From: Chitinophaga pinensis
GTDB taxonomy: Bacteria; Pseudomonadota; Gammaproteobacteria; Burkholderiales; Burkholderiaceae_C
Assembly (NCBI GenBank): GCA_943326015.2
Contig: CALPRQ020000010.1
Location: 1-64,000, forward strand
Length of the DNA: 64,000 nucleotides
Reading direction: 5' to 3'
The notes beneath the pieces were generated by a model that ran no database searches, had not been told where the DNA came from, and saw only the letters and a program-made list of their open reading frames with translations. This document shows, one piece after another, positions 1 to 8,179 of the stretch (positions are counted from its first letter, which is position 1; each line of letters starts with the position of its first letter). The position numbers and the translations under genes were made by a program.

Positions 1-290
1 ACGGCGCCGGTCATGGGCACGCCGAAATGGGCCTCGAACATGGCCGGCACGTTGGGCAGCATGACGGCGACGGTGTCGCCGCGACCGATGCCGCGCGCGG
101 CCAGCGCGCTGGCCAGACGGCGGCAGCGCTCATAGGTCTGGGCCCAGTTCTGGCGCTGCTCGCCATAGATGATGGCGGTGCGATCCGGGTAGACCCGCGC
201 GGCGCGCTCGATGTAGCTGAGTGGGGACAGGGCCACGAAATTCGCGGCGTTCTTGTCCAGTCCCTGGTCGTAGGGATTGATATTCGTCAC
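1..290 (-). CDS. AMP-dependent acyl-CoA synthetase, N-terminal part (runs off the window)
   Basis: The reverse strand gives 96 residues starting MTNINPYDQGLDKNAANF and continuing with YIERAARVYPDRTAIIYGEQRQ and RGDTVAVMLPN. This is the N-terminal signature of ANL-superfamily (AMP-binding) acyl-CoA ligases of the DmdB/medium-chain type, which activate carboxylic acids as acyl-adenylates and then CoA thioesters in the cytoplasm. The start is a GTG at 288-290 preceded by GGAGACGCCA, a good ribosome binding site. The catalytic P-loop and adenylate-binding motifs lie beyond the window, so the substrate cannot be judged. It is divergent from the kinase gene at 447. Confidence 0.85.
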   Translation of the reverse strand, partial: MTNINPYDQGLDKNAANFVALSPLSYIERAARVYPDRTAIIYGEQRQNWAQTYERCRRLASALAARGIGRGDTVAVMLPNVPAMFEAHFGVPMTGA

Positions 291-446
291 TGGCGTCTCC
301 TCTGGTGTGCGACAGATGCCTGGTCAAGTGCTCCAGGCTGCAATCGACACTATCATCGGAAACCTTCTTTGCACCAGTCTTCCTGAAATGTGACGAATGT
401 TTGCAAGAAAGACAGCGGGCAGACCGCAATCCTAGAATCCGTCAAC

Positions 447-2507
447 ATGCCTGAACCAGGACCCATGGACGAAAACGTCCGATCCAACCCTCCATTGCCA
501 GACCCGCCGTCGCGCGGCGATGCCTTGCAGGCGGCGCTCGACCTGATTGAACAGGGCATCATCCTGATCGACAAGGATCTGCGGCTCGTGGTCTGGAACC
601 AAAGCTTCCTGCGCCTGTTCGATTTCCCGCCCGAGATGGCCTATCCCGGCGCGCACTTCGAAAGTTTCATCCGCTACAACGCCCTGCGCGGCGAATACGG
701 GCCCGGCGATCCGCAACAGCAGACGGCGGAGCGCGTCGCCATGGCCAGAAGCTTCGAGGAATACGATATCGAGCGCATCCGCCCGAACGGCACCGTGCTG
801 AGCGTGCGTGGCCTGGCGGTTCCCGGCCGGGGTCTGATCACCTTCTATTCCGATGTCACCGAAACCAGGCACCGGGAGGCATTGATCCGCGAGCAGAACG
901 CCTTGCTCGAAGCCCGGGTGGCCGAACGCACCGCTGAGCTGCTGGAAACCAACGCGCACCTGCGCCAGGCACTGGAGCACAACGAGGCCATTGCCCTGTC
1001 GCTGGTGCGCAGCGAGGGACGCATGCGGCTGATCACAGACTCGATTCCCGCGCTGCTGGCCTATTTCGGCCATGACCGCCACTATCATTACGTCAATCGC
1101 GGCTACCGCGACTGGTTCGGCATTGATCCAAGCAAGCCGGAATCCATCAAGGCCAGGGCTTTCCTCGGCGAGGATACCTATTCGCGGATCCGGCCCTATG
1201 TCATGCAGGCCGTCAAGGGAGCCGCCGTCAGCTTCGAATACGAGGTGCAGACGGTGCACCGGGGCTTGCGTGTCGCGCGCACCAGCCTGATTCCCGAAAC
1301 CAGCCCGGCGGGCGAGGTCGTCGGCTGCTTCGAGCTGACCTTCGACGTCACCGATGAACGGCTGGCGCATGACCGCATGGCCCAGGCGCAGAAGATGGAG
1401 GCGCTCGGACTGCTGACCGGCGGCCTGGCGCACGATTTCAACAACATCCTGGCCGTGGTCCAAGGCAACCTGGCGGCACTGGCGGAAATCCCCGCCCTGA
1501 GTCCCTACCTGAACGACTACCTCAAGCCGGCGCTGGTGGCCGCGCTGCGGGGGTCTGACCTCATCAGGGGCCTGCTGTCCTTTGCGCGCAAGCATCCCTT
1601 GAGCAGCCGGGTCGAGGACCTCAACCTGTGCCTGGCGCATACCGCGACGCTGTTGCGCGGCGCGCTGCCCGAGAGCCTGAGCCTGATCACCGAACCCTCT
1701 ACCCAGCCGCTGTTGGTCTGCCTGGACCCGAATCAGCTGCAGGATGCCTTGCTGAATCTGGCGCTCAATGCCCGGGACGCGACCGGTGGCAAGGGCCGGA
1801 TCACGATCCGCAGCAGCCTGGCCGTGCTGGGACCCGAATCAGCCGCCAAGCTGGACCTGGCAGCCGGCCAGTACGCCAGGATCAGCGTCGAGGACGACGG
1901 TTGCGGCATGGACCAGCTGACCATGGACCGGGTCTTCGAGCCCTTCTTCAGCACCAAGGCGCCCGGACAAGGCAGCGGCATGGGCATGGCCATGGTCTAC
2001 GGTTTCGTGCAGCAGTCGGCCGGTGCGATCGATCTGCGCAGCCAGGTCGAACAGGGCACGACCGTGTCGCTGTTCTTCCCGCTGCACGGCAGCTTGACCA
2101 CCTCCGCCGATCCGACCAGCGAGCCTCTGCTGGCGGCAGAGATCCCGTCGGAGGGCCGGCGCGGCCTGGCCCTGCTGGTCGAGGATGATCCCGGTGTGCG
2201 CCAGTTGCTGCGGCGCGAGTTGCTCGACATCGGCTTCTCGGTCATCGAGGCGGAAAACGGCGCCGAGGCCATCGATCTGATCGACCATACCCAGGGCATC
2301 GAACTGCTGCTGTCCGATGTCGTGATGCCCGGCTCCATCGATGGGCTGAAGGTCGTGGCCCATGGGCGTGCCAAGGGCAGCATCCCGCGCATCGTCCTGA
2401 TGAGTGCCTTCGTGCCCGACGGGGCCGCTGCGGCAGATGTCCCGTTCCTCCAGAAGCCGTTCTCGCGCGCCGAACTGCTGCGCGCCCTTTCCAGTGCCCG
2501 GCCATGA
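447..2507 (+). CDS. Hybrid sensor histidine kinase (PAS-PAS-HisKA-HATPase-receiver)
   Basis: Cytoplasmic-looking sensor kinase with no obvious membrane segment. In order it has a PAS_7-type domain (LIEQGIILIDKDLRLVVWNQ), a coiled coil (LLEARVAERTAELLETNAHL), a second PAS domain, a HisKA dimerisation domain with the phospho-acceptor His in GGLAHDFNNILA, an HATPase_c domain (N box LALNARDAT, G boxes DDGCGMD and GQGSGMGMAM), and a C-terminal receiver (VEDDPGVRQ, LLSDVVMPG). I chose the ATG at 447; a GTG at 390 and an ATG at 465 with AGGA upstream are alternatives in frame. It overlaps the following response regulator by 4 bp, so the two form one operon and presumably one phosphorelay. The signal is unknown. 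Confidence 0.92.
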   Translation: MPEPGPMDENVRSNPPLPDPPSRGDALQAALDLIEQGIILIDKDLRLVVWNQSFLRLFDFPPEMAYPGAHFESFIRYNALRGEYGPGDPQQQTAERVAMARSFEEYDIERIRPNGTVLSVRGLAVPGRGLITFYSDVTETRHREALIREQNALLEARVAERTAELLETNAHLRQALEHNEAIALSLVRSEGRMRLITDSIPALLAYFGHDRHYHYVNRGYRDWFGIDPSKPESIKARAFLGEDTYSRIRPYVMQAVKGAAVSFEYEVQTVHRGLRVARTSLIPETSPAGEVVGCFELTFDVTDERLAHDRMAQAQKMEALGLLTGGLAHDFNNILAVVQGNLAALAEIPALSPYLNDYLKPALVAALRGSDLIRGLLSFARKHPLSSRVEDLNLCLAHTATLLRGALPESLSLITEPSTQPLLVCLDPNQLQDALLNLALNARDATGGKGRITIRSSLAVLGPESAAKLDLAAGQYARISVEDDGCGMDQLTMDRVFEPFFSTKAPGQGSGMGMAMVYGFVQQSAGAIDLRSQVEQGTTVSLFFPLHGSLTTSADPTSEPLLAAEIPSEGRRGLALLVEDDPGVRQLLRRELLDIGFSVIEAENGAEAIDLIDHTQGIELLLSDVVMPGSIDGLKVVAHGRAKGSIPRIVLMSAFVPDGAAAADVPFLQKPFSRAELLRALSSARP

Positions 2508-3244
2508 ACGAACCTACAGCCACCCCAAGGCCAGGCGCCGCCAGTCCGCTCATCTTCGTCATCGAGGATGATATCGGCGTGGCACAGCTGGTCGTCAGAA
2601 TGCTGGAGTCGTTCCAGTTCCAGGTCAGGCGCTTCGGCGATGGCGGCTCGGTGCTGCACCATATCCGGGCCGAGCATCCGGCGCTGTGCATTGTCGACCT
2701 CGGCTTGCCGGACATGGACGGGATCGAGCTGGTCCGGCAGATCGGCCAGGTCAGCTCGTGCGGCGTGCTGATTCTGACCGGGCGCGATCATCCGGTTGAC
2801 CGTGTCATGGGGCTGGAGCTCGGCGGCGATGACTACATCACCAAGCCCTTTGACCCGCGCGAGCTGGTGGCACGGGTGCGCAGCATCCTGCGCCGCCGCC
2901 AGCCCCAGGACCCTGTGCCCGAGGCCCGGCAACGCCGCTACGCCCGCTTTCTGAGCTGGAGCTGGGATTGCGCCGCCAACACCTTGCGCGATCCGGAAGG
3001 CGAGGAACATGTGCTGGGCAATGCCGAGTCACGGGTGCTGAAGGCTTTCCTGGAGCGGCCGCACCAGATCCTCACGCGCGAGCAGTTGCTGGGCCAGCGC
3101 GACCTGTCCCCGATGGACCGCAGCATCGACGTGCGGATCTCGCGCATCCGGCGCAAGCTCGAACCCGATCCGCACAACCCCAAGATCATCAAGACCGTCT
3201 ACGGCGCCGGCTACATGTTCACCGCCGCAGTTGTCTGGTCGTAA
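2504..3244 (+). CDS. OmpR/PhoB-family response regulator
   Basis: 246-residue DNA-binding response regulator. The receiver domain shows the acidic pair (VIEDD), the phospho-acceptor Asp in CIVDLGLPDMDG, the T in ILTGRD and the K in ITKPFD. The C-terminal winged helix (LTREQLLGQRD, SIDVRISRIRRKLEPD, IIKTVYGAGYMF) is typical of the OmpR class. The start codon overlaps the kinase stop (ATGA), which implies translational coupling and a cognate pair. It is the last chromosomal gene before the prophage and would have converged on guaA before integration. Confidence 0.94.
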   Translation: MNEPTATPRPGAASPLIFVIEDDIGVAQLVVRMLESFQFQVRRFGDGGSVLHHIRAEHPALCIVDLGLPDMDGIELVRQIGQVSSCGVLILTGRDHPVDRVMGLELGGDDYITKPFDPRELVARVRSILRRRQPQDPVPEARQRRYARFLSWSWDCAANTLRDPEGEEHVLGNAESRVLKAFLERPHQILTREQLLGQRDLSPMDRSIDVRISRIRRKLEPDPHNPKIIKTVYGAGYMFTAAVVWS

Positions 3245-3255
3245 ATCAAGTCAAA

Positions 3256-3286
3256 CAGCCAGCTGGATCAATGACTCAGCTGGCTG
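3256..3286 (+). terminator. Hairpin after the response regulator
   Basis: A perfect 10-bp inverted repeat (CAGCCAGCTG, 11-base loop, CAGCTGGCTG) lies 12 bases after the response regulator stop. No U tract follows, so it may be a weak or Rho-assisted terminator. Confidence 0.5.
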
Positions 3287-3346
3287 CATGAAACTTGTGT
3301 GCAAGTTGCCGATCTGCATCAATCAGCGACTTGCACTTGACAACTG

Positions 3347-3362
3347 ATCATTCCCACTCGAT
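3347..3362. repeat. attL core
   Basis: ATCATTCCCACTCGAT, identical to 55263-55278. The identity ends on both sides (base 3346 g versus 55262 a; base 3363 t versus 55279 c). The core is the reverse complement of the guaA end, encoding I-E-W-E-stop. Confidence 0.93.
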
Positions 3363-3652
3363 TATCAATAGCTTGTGTAAGCTAATGATTTTTATGGGTG
3401 ATTTTGACTTCTTAGTTACTCGGCACCATCAAGAGCACCATCAGATGACTTGCTTAAAAATCAAGCACCAAGCAGTCTCTACGCCAAGATCATACAGCAG
3501 CCGCGCGTCTGATCAGACGGTGGTGAGTCGGCGCCGCTTGCTCAGGATCAACCATGAAGGCGCGCCGCCGCTTCGCATACTCAGATCAGCTCGGCTTCAG
3601 CCTCCCGCCGCTTGACCAGCCCGGGCAACACCTCGCCTTTGGCGCGCAACCC

Positions 3653-4213
3653 CTACGCCAGCGCTCCGAGCGCTGCACTGTAGAGTGCCACCCGATCCGC
3701 CTGCCCATTCACGCCTCCGTTGATCTTGCGCGTGATGCGCTCGAAGTCGCCCACATCGGCCAGTGCCGACAGGTCGCGGCTACTCCAGTACCAGGAAGCT
3801 GACAGAGCGGCCCACTCGGGCTGCTCAAGCGCCTCAGGCTGTTGCTCGAAGTCAGGGCACCTGCTACTCACCGGCCGCAGCGCAGCAGTCACGACGCGGT
3901 AGTTGAACCGGCCCGTGATCTGCACCAGGCCGCGACCCATAAACCGCTTGCCGTCGCCCGGCATCTTGTTGCCCAGGTCGGCTCGACCCTCGTAGCGCGC
4001 CTGGGCTGGCGTCGGGCCCCAGATCTCGCGCGTGTAGCGCAGGCGGCCTGACTCGTGGCCGATTTGTGCTAGGAAGGCTGCCAGGCGCCTGGGACTGGTG
4101 ATGTCGTAGAGCGTGCAGGCACGCACGATGTGCGGCAGCCAGAGGGCGGCGCGCTCCGGCATGCAGCCCGTGGCGGCCTGCAGCTGGCTGGTGGTCAGCA
4201 TCATCGTGCTCAT
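3653..4213 (-). CDS. GH19 chitinase-like endolysin
   Basis: 186 residues matching the glycoside hydrolase 19 lysozyme-like fold used by many phage endolysins to cut peptidoglycan. Visible motifs are LAAFLAQIGHESGRL (catalytic Glu in GHESG), YEGRADLGNKMPGDG, FMGRGLVQITGRFNY and RITRKINGGVNG. There is no signal peptide, so release needs a holin. The first 4 bp overlap the next gene upstream in the operon (4210-4497), a small membrane protein. It is the last gene of the late operon, beside attL. Confidence 0.93.
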   Translation of the reverse strand: MSTMMLTTSQLQAATGCMPERAALWLPHIVRACTLYDITSPRRLAAFLAQIGHESGRLRYTREIWGPTPAQARYEGRADLGNKMPGDGKRFMGRGLVQITGRFNYRVVTAALRPVSSRCPDFEQQPEALEQPEWAALSASWYWSSRDLSALADVGDFERITRKINGGVNGQADRVALYSAALGALA

Positions 4214-4497
4214 TTGGACTCCTCTTGCAGCTGAAACTTTGCTGGCACGCCGTCACGCCAGCGGTGCGCCGTGACCATTTGCATCGTCACGACGCCGGCC
4301 AGCAGCGACAGCTCGAACACGGTGGGATACCAGGCGGACTGCAGCGGCTGCGCGATGCCAGCGCAGGCCGCGAAGCCGATCAGGAAGAAAGCGAATCGGA
4401 TCGATATCAGTGTGTCCTGGTTGACCCGGACAAGGCGGCAGAATGCGCCGTAGAGCATGGCGACGCACAGTGCCTCGTGAATGACGATGGGCATCAT
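4210..4497 (-). CDS. Small phage membrane protein, probable holin component
   Basis: 95 residues with three hydrophobic stretches (IHEALCVAMLYGAF, IRFAFFLIGFAACAGIA, VFELSLLAGVVTMQM) and a charged C-terminal tail. Its place between another multi-spanning protein and the endolysin, with 4-bp overlaps on both sides, fits a lysis cassette. No specific holin family was recognised, so the function is inferred from topology and position. Confidence 0.7.
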   Translation of the reverse strand: MMPIVIHEALCVAMLYGAFCRLVRVNQDTLISIRFAFFLIGFAACAGIAQPLQSAWYPTVFELSLLAGVVTMQMVTAHRWRDGVPAKFQLQEESK

Positions 4498-4892
4498 TTC
4501 GCACCCTCCTGGTCCTGTGTGCGCCTGGAGAGGCGTGCGGCAGCCAGGGCAATGCCGTCCGACAGCGACGCAAACACGGGCCGCCAGCCGTTGCCCAGCA
4601 CACCGATGAGCAGTGCCACCGGGGCAAGCGAGTTGTTGGGAGCCACGCCATAGGCGTTGCTCAGGTACTCGCTGATACCAGAAGTCAGCACGACGGCCAG
4701 CGTGGTGCAGCGCAGGACCAGCCAGGCGCCGGCGCGGTGCGTGAGTGTGCGGTCGGCGCTCAGCGGCCAGAGAGATCCGGCCAAGGAGGAAAACACGATC
4801 ACGGTGTAGGGGCCGGCCAGCGGCCCGAGAAAGGCCACAGCGAGCACGGCGAGACTGACAGAGCCAGATGTTGATGAGATAGGTTCAGGCAT
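4494..4892 (-). CDS. Phage membrane protein, probable holin
   Basis: 132 residues with several membrane segments (VSLAVLAVAFLGPLAGPYTVIVF and SLAPVALLIGVLGNGW) and a basic C-terminal end (RLSRRTQDQ). I used the ATG at 4892 (MPEPISSTSG), which has AAGGAA five bases upstream, rather than the longer frame that begins at 4949. It overlaps the next lysis gene by 4 bp. The size and topology suit a class I-like holin, but the family is not certain. Confidence 0.7.
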   Translation of the reverse strand: MPEPISSTSGSVSLAVLAVAFLGPLAGPYTVIVFSSLAGSLWPLSADRTLTHRAGAWLVLRCTTLAVVLTSGISEYLSNAYGVAPNNSLAPVALLIGVLGNGWRPVFASLSDGIALAAARLSRRTQDQEGAK

Positions 4893-4933
4893 GGGATTCC
4901 TTGTTCGATGGTGCGTGCATGTCATGCGGTGAT

Positions 4934-5152
4934 TTACTGATCCGGCCACCCGAGCGCCACCAGGTACAGCTCAGCCCCATCTACCTCGTCGACGAACTCG
5001 GCGCGCATGTCAGGCGTATAGGATTTCCGCTCGAAGGATTCGCTGATGACTTCCGCATCACGAAGGATTTGATTGGACCACTGCACGTTCACCGCATTTT
5101 GAGCGGGAAGGATCGTGACTTGATTGAGGATGCGGCGTTCTGTGAGTGCCAT
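4934..5152 (-). CDS. Small phage protein of unknown function (tail/lysis junction)
   Basis: 72 residues beginning MALTERRILNQVTILPAQNAV. It has a mostly polar sequence and no membrane segment. Similar short proteins occur beside tail-fibre genes in beta- and gammaproteobacterial prophages, but no function is known. It lies between the tail tip protein and the lysis cassette in the same orientation. Confidence 0.65.
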   Translation of the reverse strand: MALTERRILNQVTILPAQNAVNVQWSNQILRDAEVISESFERKSYTPDMRAEFVDEVDGAELYLVALGWPDQ

Positions 5153-5172
5153 GATGGATGCTCCGTTGAAAA

Positions 5173-8121
5173 TCAGACTTCGTAATGACCGGAAACGGCG
5201 AAATAGGTAACCGCCGTATCCATAGCAATTTCTGCGTTTGTTCCGTTATTCGAATCGACGGCGGTAATGAATATTGTTGCACCACCGTAAATTGGGTAAG
5301 CAGCAACCTGTTTTCCTGCGCCGGCAGACAGGCCGCTGTAAACAACTCCGCCTGGACACAACCCGCCATTGGCTGATGCTGTGAACGGCAAGCCTGAAAT
5401 TCTCATGCCTCCGGTTCCGGTGTGTGCAGACCAGGCGAGGAGTATTTGGTAGAGAACTCGATTGCCAATCTTTGTGTATCGGCCGACTTTGGTAGAGTAA
5501 GTCCCGGACCCTGCCGTCGTCGTGCCAATGATAGTTGGGCTGAATGTTCCCTCTTCATAGTCGTCAAGGGTGTTGGCATTTGAGCTTGCAGCTTGTGTCG
5601 CCGGAAACTTGATGTTGTTGGCGACTGTAAGGATTCCCGAAACTCTGGAGTTACCTTCTAGGGAGATGGCATTCTCCATCGATGAAGCAGCGCTTCCAGG
5701 AGAAACCCTGACCGATCCGCCGTATGCTGCCGCGTCATTGCCGTAGGTGACCACTGAACCCGATTTGGATGTTCCAGTTTTTCGGATGCCGCCATCGGCT
5801 AACACCGTCGATGACGACCCGGAAAACATCGAACTATTGACAACAACAGGGTCATATGACCCGATGACAACCGATGTCTGGAACGGGATGAACGTGTACG
5901 TGCCGGAAAACTGCGGGGCAATCTCTCTGCCCTCGACGATGCTAATCACGCTTCCTGAATATGAAGAATAGCTGACCTCGATGACACTTTGCAAACCAGG
6001 CGCAGCACTGAGATCAACAAGGATCGCATTTCCGCTATTCGGGATGTATGGGCAATTCGCAGCAGACAGGTTTAATGAGCCATAAAAACCGTAGGCATTA
6101 AGATCCACCGACGGATAACCGTAGTTTGGCGTTGCAAACACAACCTCATCTTCTACAAACGGAATTGCATTGTTCACTAACCGATTGTTGAACGAGTAGG
6201 AGTAGTACAGATGTCCGCCGGCCGTCAGCTGCTCGGCATATATGCTGTCATATGATCCCGAGAAGTACCCATTCTGCACGGAATACAAAATCAGGTTTGT
6301 ATGTCCGACCGGAAAGTCGGCGCCGTCAGAGTCTCCGAAATTACCAAGAACCCCTGCCGTGCAGCGCGCCGTTGCGGTCGGCGTGCTGGGAATGATCAGA
6401 TCACCAGGCTGCAGCGACGCCGTCAGTCCAACGACAGTGAGCGCTTTCTCTGTCTTTTCCGTGAACTGCGCATACTGAACTGGGCTTGATGGTGAATATA
6501 TTCTGATGCCACCCATCGATGCAAAGTCGTCCGCGTTGCCGATGTTGACAGTCACAGGAGTGAGTCTGTCGAGCGGCGTTGCAACGACTGCCGTCACCAT
6601 GGCGCCGATGTCCGCGATGATCTGCCCGGTGATTTGCTTGCCACGGATAGCGCCTGCATCAAGTTGCTTGGCGGTGATCTTCCCGCGAATCGAGGCCGAA
6701 TCGAACTCGGCAGATCCATCATCGCCAAGTTTCCAGCCTGCACTGCCTGCAACATAGTTTGGCGACTTCATGCCATCCACATCTACTGGGTTGCCGCCGA
6801 CATAGGTCCCAGCCGGTGCGCCGACGGTTGCCCCGTCTTGCGGCTTACCGACACCAGAGACACCCGACCAGGAGGCCGTGGTGGCGGCGGTGGCGATGCC
6901 TGCTGAAACATCTGCGGGCGCAGGGCTCCATGCAGTCGCCTTGTTGCCCGGCTCGATCTTGACGTTTCGGATTCTGATCGTTGCTGACGACCCATCGGTA
7001 CTGCCGTTGTGATCCATGCGAAACCGCACGGACTTCGGGGCAGTCAGGGTTCCCCAGCCGGCCGGGGTTTTGAAAGTGACCGAGCAAGGGGTCCAGTCAG
7101 CGCTTTTGCTGAACGAGGCCGTCAGCAGGCCGGCCGTTGGGTAATCATCGGGCAGAATAAAGAAATCACGGGAGATGATTTTCGCGTCCTCCTTCGTCTC
7201 AAATGAGACAGTAATTTCTTGACCACCAGATAAGGGGAAGTATGGGCTTAAGATATAGCCATTTTCAACTGTTGATGCAGCGGTTCTGCTGAACTCTGTA
7301 CCCGAGTAAGCTGTATAAGTCCAACCAGTGCCGTTGCTAGATCCCGGAAGAATGTTCGTCCCACCAACCTTCACCATCGCATTGCTGACTGGGGTTCCGC
7401 CGCCGCCGCTGACGCCCTGAATGCTGCCATTGGCGTCGATGTAGGTGTTGTTAGCCCCGGCCGCCGCCGTACTCTTCTCCAGCCGCACAATCGACTCGGT
7501 GTCCTTGTATGAGCCGCTGACCGTGCAGGTCACGGTGGCGGACTTTGAAGTGCCGAACTGCGCCGCCGTGATAGTCTGTGTAGCCGTCGTAGAGGCCGTG
7601 GGGTTAGTTTGCAGCCCGCTGAAGGTCCAGACATAGGTCGGGCTCGCAATGCCGCTCACGGCCGCCGTGTAGGTGATGTCGGTCTGTCCACTGTCCAGTG
7701 CGCCATCGGTTGCAGTGAAGGAAGCCGCTCGGCTCGCAGTGATCGAAACTGCCGGGCCTTGGGTGCCCTGGGCGCCTGTCTTAGACTTCGACAGCGAGAA
7801 CCGCCTGGTGACACTGGTGAACCCCAGCGCCGATGCTGTCAGATCCACATAGCCGGTATCCACCGTCATGCCTGCGACGGTGTACGTCCTGCCCGACAGC
7901 GATCCCGTTACACCCGAAGAGGCTGCAGCCGTGACGGTCCAGTCTGCCGATACATCCGCCGACCCCAGAAGAACGCTCATGGTCGTCGCGCACCCGCTGT
8001 AGTCTCCATTGCCGCCGTTCGAGTCAGTGGCGATCACGAATGCGGCGTTGGAGATAAAGGCGTTCACCGGATCGCTCTGATCAGTGATGGTGAGTTGGCC
8101 GGATGTAACGAGTGTGGGCAT
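5173..8121 (-). CDS. Large tail tip / receptor-binding fibre protein
   Basis: 982 residues. The N-terminus (MPTLVTSGQLTITDQSDP) is shared in pattern with the next gene. It is followed by Ig-like Ser/Thr-rich modules, a short collagen-like GAQGTQGP, a carbohydrate-binding-like stretch (GSSNGTGWTYTAYSG, ISPYF region), then the central-fibre motif SIRGKITAKQLDAGAIRGKQI. The final ~110 residues (VGRYTKIGNRVLYQILLAW to SGHYEV) resemble C-terminal receptor-binding modules of phage tail proteins. It probably sits at the tail tip and determines host adsorption. Base composition is lower in GC than the housekeeping genes, as usual for such fast-evolving genes. Confidence 0.8.
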   Translation of the reverse strand: MPTLVTSGQLTITDQSDPVNAFISNAAFVIATDSNGGNGDYSGCATTMSVLLGSADVSADWTVTAAASSGVTGSLSGRTYTVAGMTVDTGYVDLTASALGFTSVTRRFSLSKSKTGAQGTQGPAVSITASRAASFTATDGALDSGQTDITYTAAVSGIASPTYVWTFSGLQTNPTASTTATQTITAAQFGTSKSATVTCTVSGSYKDTESIVRLEKSTAAAGANNTYIDANGSIQGVSGGGGTPVSNAMVKVGGTNILPGSSNGTGWTYTAYSGTEFSRTAASTVENGYILSPYFPLSGGQEITVSFETKEDAKIISRDFFILPDDYPTAGLLTASFSKSADWTPCSVTFKTPAGWGTLTAPKSVRFRMDHNGSTDGSSATIRIRNVKIEPGNKATAWSPAPADVSAGIATAATTASWSGVSGVGKPQDGATVGAPAGTYVGGNPVDVDGMKSPNYVAGSAGWKLGDDGSAEFDSASIRGKITAKQLDAGAIRGKQITGQIIADIGAMVTAVVATPLDRLTPVTVNIGNADDFASMGGIRIYSPSSPVQYAQFTEKTEKALTVVGLTASLQPGDLIIPSTPTATARCTAGVLGNFGDSDGADFPVGHTNLILYSVQNGYFSGSYDSIYAEQLTAGGHLYYSYSFNNRLVNNAIPFVEDEVVFATPNYGYPSVDLNAYGFYGSLNLSAANCPYIPNSGNAILVDLSAAPGLQSVIEVSYSSYSGSVISIVEGREIAPQFSGTYTFIPFQTSVVIGSYDPVVVNSSMFSGSSSTVLADGGIRKTGTSKSGSVVTYGNDAAAYGGSVRVSPGSAASSMENAISLEGNSRVSGILTVANNIKFPATQAASSNANTLDDYEEGTFSPTIIGTTTAGSGTYSTKVGRYTKIGNRVLYQILLAWSAHTGTGGMRISGLPFTASANGGLCPGGVVYSGLSAGAGKQVAAYPIYGGATIFITAVDSNNGTNAEIAMDTAVTYFAVSGHYEV

Positions 8122-8179
8122 GGATGCAGCTTTGGTTGATTGCCTGAATTGACTGAAAGGCGGTCGCCCGCCTATCGAA

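Larger units (their letters stand above)
3245..3652. other. Gene-free junction containing attL
   Basis: About 400 bases without a convincing gene. It holds the hairpin above, attL, and about 290 bases of prophage end sequence that is visibly more AT-rich than the surroundings. Open frames here have no recognisable protein character. Confidence 0.6.

Noticed and set aside
432-1640. 402-codon minus-strand frame opposite the sensor kinase
   Set aside because: Antisense shadow with no recognisable domain or ribosome binding site; the kinase frame has all motifs.
3295-3802. Plus-strand frames at the left prophage end
   Set aside because: They run across attL and opposite the endolysin 3' end; no ribosome binding site or similarity.
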